64,000 nt of DNA from Pedobacter roseus (GCF_014395225.1 NZ_CP060723.1:1116001-1180000), one strand, 5' to 3'. Counted from the stretch's first letter, positions 51,843 through 60,412 are shown. Numbers and translations are program-made. The notes: generated from the letters alone by a model not told the origin.

Positions 51843-52937
51843 ATGAGCACGCTACACAAAATTGCCTTAACCTTTATTAAATCAATTGGCCCTGTAACGG
51901 CCAAAAATCTTCTTGCTTATTGTGGAAATGCCGAAAATATATTTTCGGCATCAAAAAAGCAGCTTCTGCAGGTTCCGGGCGTAGGTGAAAAAACTATAGA
52001 AGCCATCCGTGGTACCGATGCTTTAATAAGGGCGCAGCAGGAGTTGGATTTTGTTGAAAAACATGGAATAGAAGTATTGTTCTTTTCGGATGAAAAATAT
52101 CCCAAAGGATTAAAAAACTGTTTCGATTCGCCAATTCTGCTGTATGCAAAAGGTACGGCCGATTTAAACCATAAGCGCATCATCAGTATAGTGGGGACCA
52201 GAAATGCTACCAATTATGGAAAGAACCTCTGTAAAGAACTTTGCGAAATTTTAGCGCCTTATGATGTGCTTATTGTAAGCGGACTTGCTTACGGCATTGA
52301 TGTAACCACTCATAAAGAATGTTTGGCCAATAATATTCCTACTGTTGGGGTGCTCGGACATGGCTTAGATCGCTTATATCCCAAAATCCATAAAGCCACT
52401 GCTCAGAAAATGGTTTTAAATGGTGGTTTGTTAACCGAGTTCCCGATTTTAACCAACCCCGACCGGCCAAATTTTCCACAGCGGAATCGAATCATTGCGG
52501 GTGTTGCGGATGCTACTATTGTAGTTGAAGCCTCTATAAAAGGGGGCGCATTAATTACTGCCGAAATAGCCAATTCTTACAACAAGGATGTATATGCTTT
52601 TCCGGGTAGGACAAATGATGTTTTTTCGGAAGGCTGTAATTTTCTGATCAAAACCAATAGAGCAGGTTTAATCAACAATCCGCATGATCTGATTTATTAT
52701 TTAGGCTGGGATGATGAAGTAAAAGAGAAGAAAAAAGATTCGCAGATTACTTTGCAATTAAGTTTAACGCCTAATGAAGAAAAAGTAGTAAAGGCTTTGC
52801 AAAATGGCCAACTTTCTATTGATGAGCTTTGTATCGAGCTCAATATCCAGCAGAGTAAATTGTCTATTGTTATTCTTACTTTAGAAATGCAGGGAATCAT
52901 TGTTTCGCTGCCCGGGAAGATTTATAAATTGGCGTAA
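51843..52937 (+). CDS. dprA: DNA processing protein DprA
   Basis: A 364-aa protein that loads RecA on incoming single-stranded DNA during transformation. N-terminal helix-hairpin-helix (LLQVPGVGEKTIEAI), Rossmann core with SIVGTRNATNYGK, IVSGLAYGIDVTTHKECL and NRIIAGVADATIVVEA, and a C-terminal winged-helix region (TPNEEKVVKALQNGQLSIDE). Presence of dprA fits natural transformation or recombination roles in this phylum. Confidence 0.94.
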   Translation: MSTLHKIALTFIKSIGPVTAKNLLAYCGNAENIFSASKKQLLQVPGVGEKTIEAIRGTDALIRAQQELDFVEKHGIEVLFFSDEKYPKGLKNCFDSPILLYAKGTADLNHKRIISIVGTRNATNYGKNLCKELCEILAPYDVLIVSGLAYGIDVTTHKECLANNIPTVGVLGHGLDRLYPKIHKATAQKMVLNGGLLTEFPILTNPDRPNFPQRNRIIAGVADATIVVEASIKGGALITAEIANSYNKDVYAFPGRTNDVFSEGCNFLIKTNRAGLINNPHDLIYYLGWDDEVKEKKKDSQITLQLSLTPNEEKVVKALQNGQLSIDELCIELNIQQSKLSIVILTLEMQGIIVSLPGKIYKLA

Positions 52938-53025
52938 TGGTGACCAGACATTAGATTTCTCTATTCCGTTACACTCCAGTCGAAATGACGAACCTGCTTT
53001 CGAAATTGCATTTTGCCCAATAATC

Positions 53026-53083
53026 AATCTATAATGCCTATCATTATTATAGATTATGCAATTAAATTCTTTTAAAATTTAAT
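53026..53083. repeat. Two AT-rich inverted repeats upstream of the CBS-domain synthase
   Basis: AATCTATAAT / ATTATAGATT (53026-53035 and 53046-53055), then ATTAAATT / AATTTAAT (53061-53068 and 53076-53083). They lie 70-125 bp before the ATG and could be operators; a T-run typical of a terminator is lacking after the first. Confidence 0.5.
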
Positions 53084-53139
53084 TTTCGAAATTTTGTTTC
53101 AAATAAAATATAGTTTGTAAAATACTTAATGCCTTTGCT

Positions 53140-53147
53140 TAATTTTG
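53140..53147 (+). promoter_or_regulatory. TAnnTTTG -7 box abutting the synthase start codon
   Basis: TAATTTTG ends 4 nt before the ATG at 53152. A TTTG at 53114-53117 sits 22 bp upstream, slightly longer than usual. Confidence 0.5.
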
Positions 53148-53151
53148 CAAG

Positions 53152-54513
53152 ATGTGGTACAATAATATTTTAGAAACCATTGGCAATACGCCGCTGGTAA
53201 AATTGAATACGATTACAAAAGGTGTTCCGGGGACAATCCTGGCGAAAATAGAGACGACTAATCCAGGCAACTCAATTAAAGACCGTATGGCGGTTAAAAT
53301 GATTGAAGATGCAGAGAAAAGCGGTAAGTTAAAACCAGGCGGAACTATTATTGAAGGAACATCAGGAAATACAGGAATGGGTTTGGCTATGGCAGCCATT
53401 ATTAAAGGCTATAAATGTATTTTTACCACAACTGATAAACAATCAAAAGAAAAAGTTGATGCTTTGCGTGCTTTTGGTGCAGAAGTAATTGTTTGTCCTA
53501 CAAACGTAGAGCCTGAAGATCCACGTTCGTATTATTCTGTATCATCACGTTTAGAGCGCGAAGTGCCAAATTCTTGGAAACCTAATCAATACGATAATCT
53601 AGCTAACTCACAGGCACATTACGAGCAAACTGGTCCTGAAATTTGGGAACAGACTGAGGGTAAAATCACACACTTAGTGGTTGGAGTAGGCACCGGTGGT
53701 ACCATTTCGGGAACGGGAAAATACTTAAAAGAGAAAAATCCAAATATTAAAATCTGGGGAATTGATACTTATGGTTCAGTTTTCAAGAAATATAAAGAAA
53801 CAGGCATATTTGACAAGGATGAAATTTACCCTTACATCACCGAGGGGATTGGCGAGGATTTTTTGCCAGCAAACGTAAATTTTGATGTCATCGATCTGTT
53901 CGAAAAAGTGACTGATAAAGATGCTGCATTAATGACGCGTGATATTGCCCGTAAAGAAGGGATTTTTGTAGGTAACTCAGCAGGTGCGGCAATTGGTGGT
54001 TTAATCCAGCTAAAAGATAAATTAAAGCCCGAAGATGTAGTCGTGGTAATATTCCACGATCACGGAAGCCGATACATGGGTAAAATGTATAACGAAGACT
54101 GGTTGCGCGAACGCGGATTTTTACAGGATGAGAAATTAACGGCTAAATCAATCCTCGCCAAGAAAGAAAGTACTGAAATCGTGACATTAGATGCGCAAAA
54201 ATCAGTCCTTGAAGCCATTAACACCGTTAAATCAATGAATATCTCACAAATTCCGGTTACTCAACAGGGTATGATTGTGGGTAAAATCGCTGAAAGTGAT
54301 ATTTTAAGCGCTTTATTGGAAAATCCAGGCTTAAAATCTGCGCCAATTTCTGAAATCATGACGGCCACCTTCCCTTTTGTTGACTTAAATACTTCGATTG
54401 ATAAAATTTCTTCATTAATCAATAAAGAAAATTCAGCAGTTTTAGTGGAAGATGAAACCGGTAAGATTGAAATCATTACGCAGTACGATATTATTAACGC
54501 GATATCAGGGTAG
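53152..54513 (+). CDS. Cystathionine beta-synthase / cysteine synthase with CBS domains
   Basis: A 453-aa PLP enzyme. The catalytic domain has Lys43 in NPGNSIKDRMAVKM (Schiff base), EGTSGNTGMGLAMAA (PLP phosphate and substrate loop) and VGVGTGGTISGTGKYL. Two CBS modules follow from about residue 345 (ILAKKESTEIVTLDAQ, SQIPVTQQG, ISEIMTATFPFVDL, ITQYDIINAI). It joins serine or O-acetylserine with homocysteine or sulfide; the CBS pair usually binds an adenosyl ligand for regulation. The exact substrate cannot be fixed from sequence. Confidence 0.9.
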   Translation: MWYNNILETIGNTPLVKLNTITKGVPGTILAKIETTNPGNSIKDRMAVKMIEDAEKSGKLKPGGTIIEGTSGNTGMGLAMAAIIKGYKCIFTTTDKQSKEKVDALRAFGAEVIVCPTNVEPEDPRSYYSVSSRLEREVPNSWKPNQYDNLANSQAHYEQTGPEIWEQTEGKITHLVVGVGTGGTISGTGKYLKEKNPNIKIWGIDTYGSVFKKYKETGIFDKDEIYPYITEGIGEDFLPANVNFDVIDLFEKVTDKDAALMTRDIARKEGIFVGNSAGAAIGGLIQLKDKLKPEDVVVVIFHDHGSRYMGKMYNEDWLRERGFLQDEKLTAKSILAKKESTEIVTLDAQKSVLEAINTVKSMNISQIPVTQQGMIVGKIAESDILSALLENPGLKSAPISEIMTATFPFVDLNTSIDKISSLINKENSAVLVEDETGKIEIITQYDIINAISG

Positions 54514-54677
54514 AGTATGTAAGATGGATGATGTAAGATGGAAAATGGGGTAATTTACGTAATCATCCTCCTGAACTTGTTCGGGATCTTTATAGCTAGC
54601 CAGTAACTTGGATCCGGTTAAAAGAAAATATACTGATCCAGTTATCTCTATAAAATTCTTTAATATAATTTTTCGAA

Positions 54678-54704
54678 AGGCCGTAAGTTAGTAACTTGCG
54701 GCCT
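54678..54704 (+). terminator. Hairpin after the synthase gene
   Basis: AGGCCGTAAGTT / AACTTGCGGCCT (one wobble) with 3-nt loop, followed by a T/C-rich stretch. It is close to the next ATG (54722) and may also lie in its leader. Confidence 0.6.
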
Positions 54705-54721
54705 CTCTTATTAAAAATAAC

Positions 54722-55318
54722 ATGGCAACGCTCAAAGAAATCTTATCTGATAAAACCGATGATCAACTAAAATATTATATCGATCATGTAGACAAACATT
54801 CTGTTGAGGCAGTGAAAACTGCCTTAGCTGAATTAAAAAATAGGAATGTAACCTTACCGGAAGATATTGATGAGCAGTTAGAAGAGAAAATCAGGTTAAA
54901 GGAAAATAGAAATTATGATAGTATAAAGGGCTGGCAGAAAAATATTGTTGAGGATGCCGATGCACCTGAATACTATTCTCAAAAGGCAATTTATATATTT
55001 TCAATTCTTTTTTCGGTACTTTTTGGCTCGGTAATGATGGCAATTAATCTAAAAAACGCCCGAAAAAAATGGGGTTGGCCAATATTGTTCGGATTGTTAT
55101 TTACGTTTGGTCAAATGAATTTGGCTCAATTCATTCCACATCCATCATTGGGAATTTCTCTAATTATTAATGCAGTAGGTGTTACGATAATGTATCAGCT
55201 ATTTTGGAATAAAAGCATAGGAAAAGATACTAAATACAGAGCTAAGCCAATCTGGATTCCATTAATTATTGGTGTTTTATTGACAATACCATTGGTATAT
55301 TTTGTTATGAAAAGCTAA
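54722..55318 (+). CDS. Membrane protein with charged N-terminal domain
   Basis: A 198-aa protein: a hydrophilic helical domain of ~95 residues rich in Lys, Glu and Asp (LKEILSDKTDDQLKYYIDHV), then four hydrophobic segments (about 97-116, 124-141, 146-165, 177-196). No family recognised. It is convergent with murA; a perfect bidirectional terminator separates them. Confidence 0.72.
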   Translation: MATLKEILSDKTDDQLKYYIDHVDKHSVEAVKTALAELKNRNVTLPEDIDEQLEEKIRLKENRNYDSIKGWQKNIVEDADAPEYYSQKAIYIFSILFSVLFGSVMMAINLKNARKKWGWPILFGLLFTFGQMNLAQFIPHPSLGISLIINAVGVTIMYQLFWNKSIGKDTKYRAKPIWIPLIIGVLLTIPLVYFVMKS

Positions 55319-55420
55319 AAAAATCTAATATATTATTACTCAGGCATTTTGTTTTATAACTATTCGGCTAGTAAAATAATTTCGGTATGCGGAGACACAG
55401 ACCAGAAAAGGAATAAAATA

Positions 55421-55456
55421 AAAAACGCCCCGGTAATTTTTTACCGGGGCGTTTTT
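55421..55456. terminator. Bidirectional terminator between convergent genes
   Basis: Perfect 16-bp stem AAAAACGCCCCGGTAA / TTACCGGGGCGTTTTT (55421-55436 and 55441-55456), loop TTTT; T-runs on both strands. It serves the membrane-protein gene and murA. Confidence 0.93.
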
Positions 55457-55524
55457 CTGTATGTTGTTTCTGCTTTGGGTTTTATGTTAAGCCCTAAGCC
55501 TTAAACCTTCTGCCTTCCACCTTT

Positions 55525-56850
55525 TTAATGACTGGGCGCATCAGCGTTTACACGCTTAATCTGCGCACCTAAGGCACGTAAACGGGTATCGATATCCTGA
55601 TAACCACGCTCGATCTGTTCGATGTTATAAATAGTCGATTTACCTTCTGCAGATAGAGCAGCAATCAATAATGAAACTCCAGCCCTGATATCAGGAGAAG
55701 TCATGCTGATTCCGCGTAATTTGTATTTTTTATCAATACCGTTAACCGTTGCACGGTGCGGATCGCAAAGGATAATCTGAGCACCCATATCGATTAATTT
55801 ATCCACAAAGAATAAACGGCTTTCGAACATTTTTTGGTGAATAAGTACATTTCCTTTTGCCTGTGTAGCCACAACCAAAACGATACTCAATAAATCAGGA
55901 GTAAAACCTGGCCATGGAGAATCGGCAATGGTTAAAATAGATCCATCGATAAAAGTATCGATTTCGTAATGTTTTTGAGAAGGAACATAAATATCATCAC
56001 CACGGCGCTCTAATTTAATACCCAACTTTCTGAAAACTTCTGGAATTACGCCAAGCTCATCATAACAAACATTTTTGATAGTGATCTCTGATTCCGTCAT
56101 TGCAGCCATACCGATGAAAGAACCAATCTCGATCATATCTGGCAACATTCTGTGTTCAGTTCCACCTAAAACGGTAACACCTTCGATGGTTAATAAGTTA
56201 GAACCAATGCCTGAAATTTTGGCGCCCATGCGGTTAAGCATTTTACAAAGCTGCTGCAGATAAGGTTCGCAGGCTGCATTATAAATGGTGGTGGTACCTT
56301 TTGCCAAAACAGCTGCCATTACAATATTTGCGGTTCCGGTTACCGATGCTTCATCTAACAAAATATAAGCACCTTGTAAATTGGTAGCATCAACATTGAA
56401 AAAGGCTTTTTTGCTATCGTAAACAAATTTGGCACCTAACTTTTCAAAACCGATAAAGTGCGTATCCAATCTTCTGCGGCCGATTTTATCACCGCCGGGT
56501 TTAGGAATTGCTGCTTTACCAAAACGAGCCAACAACGGTCCTACAATCATGATTGAACCACGCAAACCACCACCCTTAGCTTTAAATGTATCAGATTCGA
56601 AGAAATTTAAATCGATGTTTTTAGCTTCGAAGGTATAGGTGTCTTTATTAATGCGTTCAACAGTAACGCCCAAATCGCCCAATAACTCGATCAGTTTATT
56701 TACATCTTTAATATCAGGGATATTGCTGATGGTTACTTTTTCTTCGGTAAGCAATACTGCAGATAAAATCTGTAAAGCTTCGTTTTTGGCACCTTGGGGA
56801 GTGATTTCGCCTTTTAATTTAATTCCGCCTGTTATTTCAAATGCGTTCAT
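55525..56850 (-). CDS. murA: UDP-GlcNAc 1-carboxyvinyltransferase
   Basis: A 441-aa enzyme that adds enolpyruvate to UDP-GlcNAc in the first committed step of peptidoglycan synthesis. It has PQGAKNEALQILSA with Lys22 and Asn23, the RGSIMIVGPLLARFGKAAI segment, PGGDKIGRRRLDTH, and a C-terminal ERGYQDI with the ligand-binding Arg. The residue matching the fosfomycin-target Cys115 of E. coli is Asp121. Cys-to-Asp enzymes are active but insensitive to fosfomycin. The DUF4290 gene precedes it in the same direction. Confidence 0.95.
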   Translation of the reverse strand: MNAFEITGGIKLKGEITPQGAKNEALQILSAVLLTEEKVTISNIPDIKDVNKLIELLGDLGVTVERINKDTYTFEAKNIDLNFFESDTFKAKGGGLRGSIMIVGPLLARFGKAAIPKPGGDKIGRRRLDTHFIGFEKLGAKFVYDSKKAFFNVDATNLQGAYILLDEASVTGTANIVMAAVLAKGTTTIYNAACEPYLQQLCKMLNRMGAKISGIGSNLLTIEGVTVLGGTEHRMLPDMIEIGSFIGMAAMTESEITIKNVCYDELGVIPEVFRKLGIKLERRGDDIYVPSQKHYEIDTFIDGSILTIADSPWPGFTPDLLSIVLVVATQAKGNVLIHQKMFESRLFFVDKLIDMGAQIILCDPHRATVNGIDKKYKLRGISMTSPDIRAGVSLLIAALSAEGKSTIYNIEQIERGYQDIDTRLRALGAQIKRVNADAPSH

Positions 56851-56871
56851 GTTTTTTGTATTTAGTATTGG

Positions 56872-56950
56872 GGATTAAGTATCAAGTATTGATAATCGAG
56901 TATCAAGTATCAAGTATTGAGAATCGAGTGTCGAGAATCAAGGAATCAGA
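56872..56950. repeat. Degenerate tandem GTATCAAGTATTGA / CGAGTATCAAGTATC words
   Basis: Several imperfect copies of a ~14-bp word in the spacer between DUF4290 and murA genes. No gene; transcription probably continues through it. Confidence 0.75.
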
Positions 56951-57001
56951 TTATGCGTTGATGGCTTTTTATCTTTTACTTTTCACTTCTACCCTTCACC
57001 A

Positions 57002-57691
57002 TTAATATTTGGGTTTATTATTGTTGCGCTGACGATTATTGTTGTTGTTATTATTCTGACGGTTTTTACCGTTGTTATTATTGTTGTTACTTCTGCCGCG
57101 GTTATTGTTGTTGTTATTATTTTGACGCGGATTTTGAGCCCTAAATTCAACTTTAGCAAGGTTAACACCTTCATCAAGCGATAATAATCCGCCAGAAAGG
57201 TATTTTAGGTCTTTAATGATGGTGTCGTCACTTACATTGTCCTTATTCCAGGTAACATAAGCCATTTTCATAAAGTTTGCGATGCTCTGCACCATTGCCT
57301 TTTTAATTTCGGCATCTTCCTCACGCATGGCTTTTTCGATCAGGTTTTCAACTGTTTTACCATAATGTTTATAGGTAATGCGTTGCTGAGGATAAGCTAA
57401 TGGTTCTGGTTTGATGTAGGCATTCTCGATCAAAGGCTTTGGATAAGGGCTGTCTACATCGATCTGGTAGCCAGAAATAATGTGCAGGTGATCCCAAAGT
57501 TTATGCTTAAAATCGGCAACATCACGCAAATGTGGTTGCAAAAATCCCATCAGGTCGATTACCGCCTGGGCATATTTATTACGTTCTTCAATGGTTGGTA
57601 ATTCGCAAATATACTTCACCATATTTTGTACGTTGCGGCCATATTCCGATAAAATTAAATGGCTACGCGTAGTATTATAATCAAAATTCAT
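57002..57691 (-). CDS. DUF4290 protein with Asn-rich tail
   Basis: A 229-aa protein. Residues 1-180 are a helical DUF4290 domain (YNTTRSHLILSEYGRNVQNM, RDVADFKHKLWDHLHIISGY, YKHYGKTVENLIEKAMREE). The last ~50 residues are mostly Asn with Arg, Lys and Gln, encoded by AAT/AAC codons with a few arginine codons, a low-complexity tail expected to be disordered and perhaps RNA-binding. The domain is restricted to Bacteroidota and lies next to murA. Function unknown. Confidence 0.85.
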   Translation of the reverse strand: MNFDYNTTRSHLILSEYGRNVQNMVKYICELPTIEERNKYAQAVIDLMGFLQPHLRDVADFKHKLWDHLHIISGYQIDVDSPYPKPLIENAYIKPEPLAYPQQRITYKHYGKTVENLIEKAMREEDAEIKKAMVQSIANFMKMAYVTWNKDNVSDDTIIKDLKYLSGGLLSLDEGVNLAKVEFRAQNPRQNNNNNNNRGRSNNNNNNGKNRQNNNNNNNRQRNNNKPKY

Positions 57692-57805
57692 GTACAGATA
57701 AATTAATGGATAAATTTTCTGGCGATACGAATTATGAAATAACCAGAAGAGTTGAGGTTATGAATTCACCGAAATGTCTATTGCCAGATTTTCGTTTTAT
57801 ATAGT
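57692..57805. other. Leader of the DUF4290-murA transcript
   Basis: About 110 nt between the predicted -7 box at 57806 and the ATG. No gene seen, and no riboswitch-like fold was recognised by eye. Confidence 0.4.
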
Positions 57806-57813
57806 CAAAGTTA
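57806..57813 (-). promoter_or_regulatory. -7 box of the DUF4290-murA promoter
   Basis: On the minus strand TAACTTTG. No TTTG is seen at the right distance upstream; three direct repeats occupy that place, so an activator may help. Confidence 0.55.
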
Positions 57814-57826
57814 ATAAAATTATTTG

Positions 57827-57877
57827 ATTTGTGATATTCTTATCGAATTTGTGATATGCGTACAGGATTTGTGATAT
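57827..57877. repeat. Three direct repeats ATTTGTGATAT, 20-bp period
   Basis: Copies at 57827-57837, 57847-57857 and 57867-57877, identical in all 11 bases and exactly 20 bp apart. Each includes TGTGA, the CRP-family half-site, but without an inverted partner. They lie just upstream of the -7 box of the DUF4290-murA promoter. Confidence 0.92.
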
Positions 57878-58165
57878 TTTTAAATCGATGTAATGTTTTT
57901 TGGAAATGTTTGTCAGCAGTTTCTGGCTTCTTCAGCCCCATTATTCGCTGTAGCTCCGATGAAGGATCGGGAGCTGCCGCTACTACCGGGTTTATTTAAC
58001 TCTGGGTTGAGCCCGTCGGGGGAAAACCTCTCCGGTGCCAGTTTCCGTGTTAATCTGTTAATCCGTGGCTAACCTGGCATCCAAAGGTTTAGGATCAGGT
58101 AGCTGAAGCCAACCTGTCATGAAATAGTCTTCCGTGTTAATCTGTGAATCCGTGGCTAATTTTAC
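57878..58165. other. Gene-free spacer with palindromic and TCTGTGTTAATC-type words
   Basis: Contains a GCTCCGAT-GAAGG-ATCGGGAGC hairpin around 57953-57972 and two copies of a TCCGTGTTAATCTGT-AATCCGTGGCTAA word (58044-58070 and 58127-58156). No gene seen. Confidence 0.5.
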
Positions 58166-58663
58166 CTAAATCTCATCACTGTTTTTAGGATAATCAAAAA
58201 ACACCACTTCTCCTGTTCCTTTGCTCACCATCTGCCACGAATCAAAAGGAAAAGAGATTAATACCATACCAGCAGTTGGGATATTGTAAATGTCGGCATC
58301 GCATAATTCATTCGAGAAATCGGTAAAACCTGGATTGTGGCCAAACATAACCACTTCATTAGCTGAGTCATTTAAGCCATTAACCACTTTGAGCAAGGTT
58401 TTGGTATTGGCCTCGTATATGGATTCTTCGAAATAGATCTGATCGATATTATAAGCCTCGGCGAAATATTTTGCAGTAGATTTTGCTCTTTTTGCCGGAC
58501 TGCTCACAATCTGATCGATTTTAAAACCGCGGTTAATCAATCTTTCAGCCATTTCAGGCGCATTTTCCTTGCCACGTTTATTTAACGGCCGGTCGAAATC
58601 TTTTAAATCAAGATTTCCCCAATCTGATTTTCCGTGACGGACTAAAAGTAGTTGTTTAGCCAT
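58166..58663 (-). CDS. SixA-like histidine phosphatase
   Basis: A 165-aa phosphoglycerate-mutase-fold phosphatase. The catalytic RHGKSDWG (His10) is at the N-terminus, SSPAKRAKSTA gives the second Arg, and GHNPGFTDF holds the second His. SixA proteins remove phosphate from phospho-His proteins. The start overlaps the end of the glycosyltransferase gene by 8 bp, so they are co-translated. Target unknown. Confidence 0.88.
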   Translation of the reverse strand: MAKQLLLVRHGKSDWGNLDLKDFDRPLNKRGKENAPEMAERLINRGFKIDQIVSSPAKRAKSTAKYFAEAYNIDQIYFEESIYEANTKTLLKVVNGLNDSANEVVMFGHNPGFTDFSNELCDADIYNIPTAGMVLISFPFDSWQMVSKGTGEVVFFDYPKNSDEI

Positions 58664-59687
58664 TTAGTTTCTCTTTAATTTTATCTACAATTGTTTCAGG
58701 CTTAATTAAGTCTATACAACTTTCAACACCGCAAAGGCAGGGTTTGTTTCCATAAATAGAATTTGGCCTCGAAGGGTGATCAATCTGAACACAATCGCTT
58801 TCCAATTGCCCATAACCTAAAAAGCCGGCATAAGGATGTGTTGGTCCCCACACCGAAACTACAGGCACACCAACAAGCGATGCGATATGCATACCAGAAG
58901 AATCCATACTTAGCATTAAATCCAGGTTCGAGATGATGGCCAGTTCTTCCGTCAGGTTAAAATTTCCGATTAAATTATGGGTATGAGTATATTTTTTTGA
59001 CCATTCTCCGGCAATTTCCTGTTCTGTTTTTCCACCTCCAAAAATGAAAATTTCGTAACCTGGTTTACTTAAGGAAGCAACTACTTCTTCCATTTTTGTT
59101 AAGTTATAAACTTTGTAAATGTGCTGTGCAAAAGGAGAGATGCCTATTTTTTTTGTGGTTTTATTAATAAATAAATTCTGTGCTTGCTCAGGGATAGCTT
59201 GCGGTGATTTATTTATTTTATGACTTAGTTTAAGATTAAAGTCTAGATTGCGAAAAACATCAGCATAACGTTCTACCGTCTTTTTTAATGGTTTGAAAAC
59301 TTTGTTACTGGTAAGCGTTAATGCTTTTTTTTCTGCTCTTCCTTTATTTATCCTTCTAATTTTTACGCCAGTTAAACGAAAAAAGGTAGAAATGGCCCTG
59401 CTTCTTAAATTATCGTGTAAATCTGCTATCGCATCTGGCTTATAGCTGCGAAGCTCTTGATAAAGTTTATATAGTCCATCTATCCCTTTATGAGTTGTTT
59501 TTGGCTGGATAGGATGGAAGATGAGATTGGGGATATGATCGAAAAATGGCTTAAATGCAGGCCGGCTTACCATAATGAGCTCCACTTTTGGGTTTTGCTC
59601 TGAAAATTCCTGTAAAACGGAAGCCACCATGGCCACATCGCCCATGGCCGAAAAACGTAAAACGATTATTTTTTGGGTTGATGACAT
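58656..59687 (-). CDS. Glycosyltransferase family 9 (heptosyltransferase-like)
   Basis: A 343-aa GT-B enzyme of the lipopolysaccharide heptosyltransferase family: IIVLRFSAMGDVAMVASVL at the N-terminus, DLHDNLRSRAIS, ISPFAQHIYKVYNL, MDSSGMHIA and VWGPTHP. It adds a sugar, probably a heptose, during lipid A-core or other glycan assembly on the cytoplasmic face. DUF4254, found just upstream, commonly accompanies GT9 genes in this phylum. Confidence 0.9.
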   Translation of the reverse strand: MSSTQKIIVLRFSAMGDVAMVASVLQEFSEQNPKVELIMVSRPAFKPFFDHIPNLIFHPIQPKTTHKGIDGLYKLYQELRSYKPDAIADLHDNLRSRAISTFFRLTGVKIRRINKGRAEKKALTLTSNKVFKPLKKTVERYADVFRNLDFNLKLSHKINKSPQAIPEQAQNLFINKTTKKIGISPFAQHIYKVYNLTKMEEVVASLSKPGYEIFIFGGGKTEQEIAGEWSKKYTHTHNLIGNFNLTEELAIISNLDLMLSMDSSGMHIASLVGVPVVSVWGPTHPYAGFLGYGQLESDCVQIDHPSRPNSIYGNKPCLCGVESCIDLIKPETIVDKIKEKLNG

Positions 59688-59721
59688 GACTTTTCGCTTT
59701 CAGCTTTGGCCTTTCTGCTTT

Positions 59722-60324
59722 CTATACTTTATTATACAACACCGGGTTTAAACTTGGATCGTTATACATTTTCATCTGTTTGTACACTTTCATGTATTTC
59801 TTGCCCGCTTCAATATCGGCCAATAATTCATCAATACTGGTTGATAGATCATCGCGTTGCGATAGCAGTACATTTAATTTGGTTTGGCATTGTTCGCGGT
59901 GTTCAGGTGTGGCGGTTTCTCGTTCTGCCTCTTCGCGCATGTGGTAAATTTTCAATGCCAGTATAGAAAGTCTGTCGATTGCCCAGGCAGGACTTTCTGT
60001 GTTGATTTTAGCATCGGGTAAAGCTGAAATTCCCTGATAAAGATTTAAGAAATAACCGTCAATAAACTCCACCATGTCGGTACGTACCTGGTTTTGTGCA
60101 TCAATGCGTCTTTTCCAGCTCAAACCTTCAACAGGATCAATTTGCGGATTACGCACGACATCTTCCATGTGCCATTGGGCAGTATCAATCCAGTTTTTAA
60201 CATAAAAAAGATGCTCTAAACTTTCAGCATCATACGGGTTTTCAACCGGATGGTCAATATCATCAAACTTGTGGTAGTCTGTAATTACCTGATTAAATAT
60301 GCGGTTGGCAATTTCACTTATCAT
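59722..60324 (-). CDS. DUF4254 protein
   Basis: A 200-aa cytoplasmic, mostly helical protein with the DUF4254 signature segments NPYDAESLEHLFYVKNWIDT and AQWHMEDVVRNPQID, WKRRIDAQNQVRTDMVE and AWAIDRLSILALKIYHMREE. Function not established; it recurrently lies beside GT9 glycosyltransferases, which suggests a role in surface glycan assembly. The start at 60324 is fixed by the promoter box 4 nt before it. Confidence 0.85.
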   Translation of the reverse strand: MISEIANRIFNQVITDYHKFDDIDHPVENPYDAESLEHLFYVKNWIDTAQWHMEDVVRNPQIDPVEGLSWKRRIDAQNQVRTDMVEFIDGYFLNLYQGISALPDAKINTESPAWAIDRLSILALKIYHMREEAERETATPEHREQCQTKLNVLLSQRDDLSTSIDELLADIEAGKKYMKVYKQMKMYNDPSLNPVLYNKV

Positions 60325-60328
60325 GGGG

Positions 60329-60336
60329 CAAAGTTA
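60329..60336 (-). promoter_or_regulatory. TAnnTTTG -7 box abutting the DUF4254 start codon
   Basis: On the minus strand TAACTTTG (60336-60329), CCCC, then ATG at 60324. A leaderless message is predicted. Confidence 0.6.
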
Positions 60337-60347
60337 TGTTTTTTTAC

Positions 60348-60412
60348 CACAGATTTTCACAGATAAACACAGATTTAAACTTATCTGTGTTCACCCTTTT
60401 CATCTGTGGTTA
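60348..60412. repeat. Hairpin of TCTGTG-type words
   Basis: ACCACAGATTTTCACAGATA and AACACAGATTTAAAC face TTATCTGTGTTCACC and TCATCTGTGGTTA. It spans the gap between the PolX-like stop and the DUF4254 promoter. Confidence 0.75.

Noticed and set aside
57002..57180. Frameshift or assembly error in the repeat-rich end of DUF4290
   Set aside because: The Asn-rich frame stays open to a normal stop, and such tails with Arg/Lys ends are consistent with a real coding low-complexity region.
57827..57877. Replication iterons
   Set aside because: Only three copies, no DnaA boxes, no replication gene nearby; position at a promoter favours a regulatory role.
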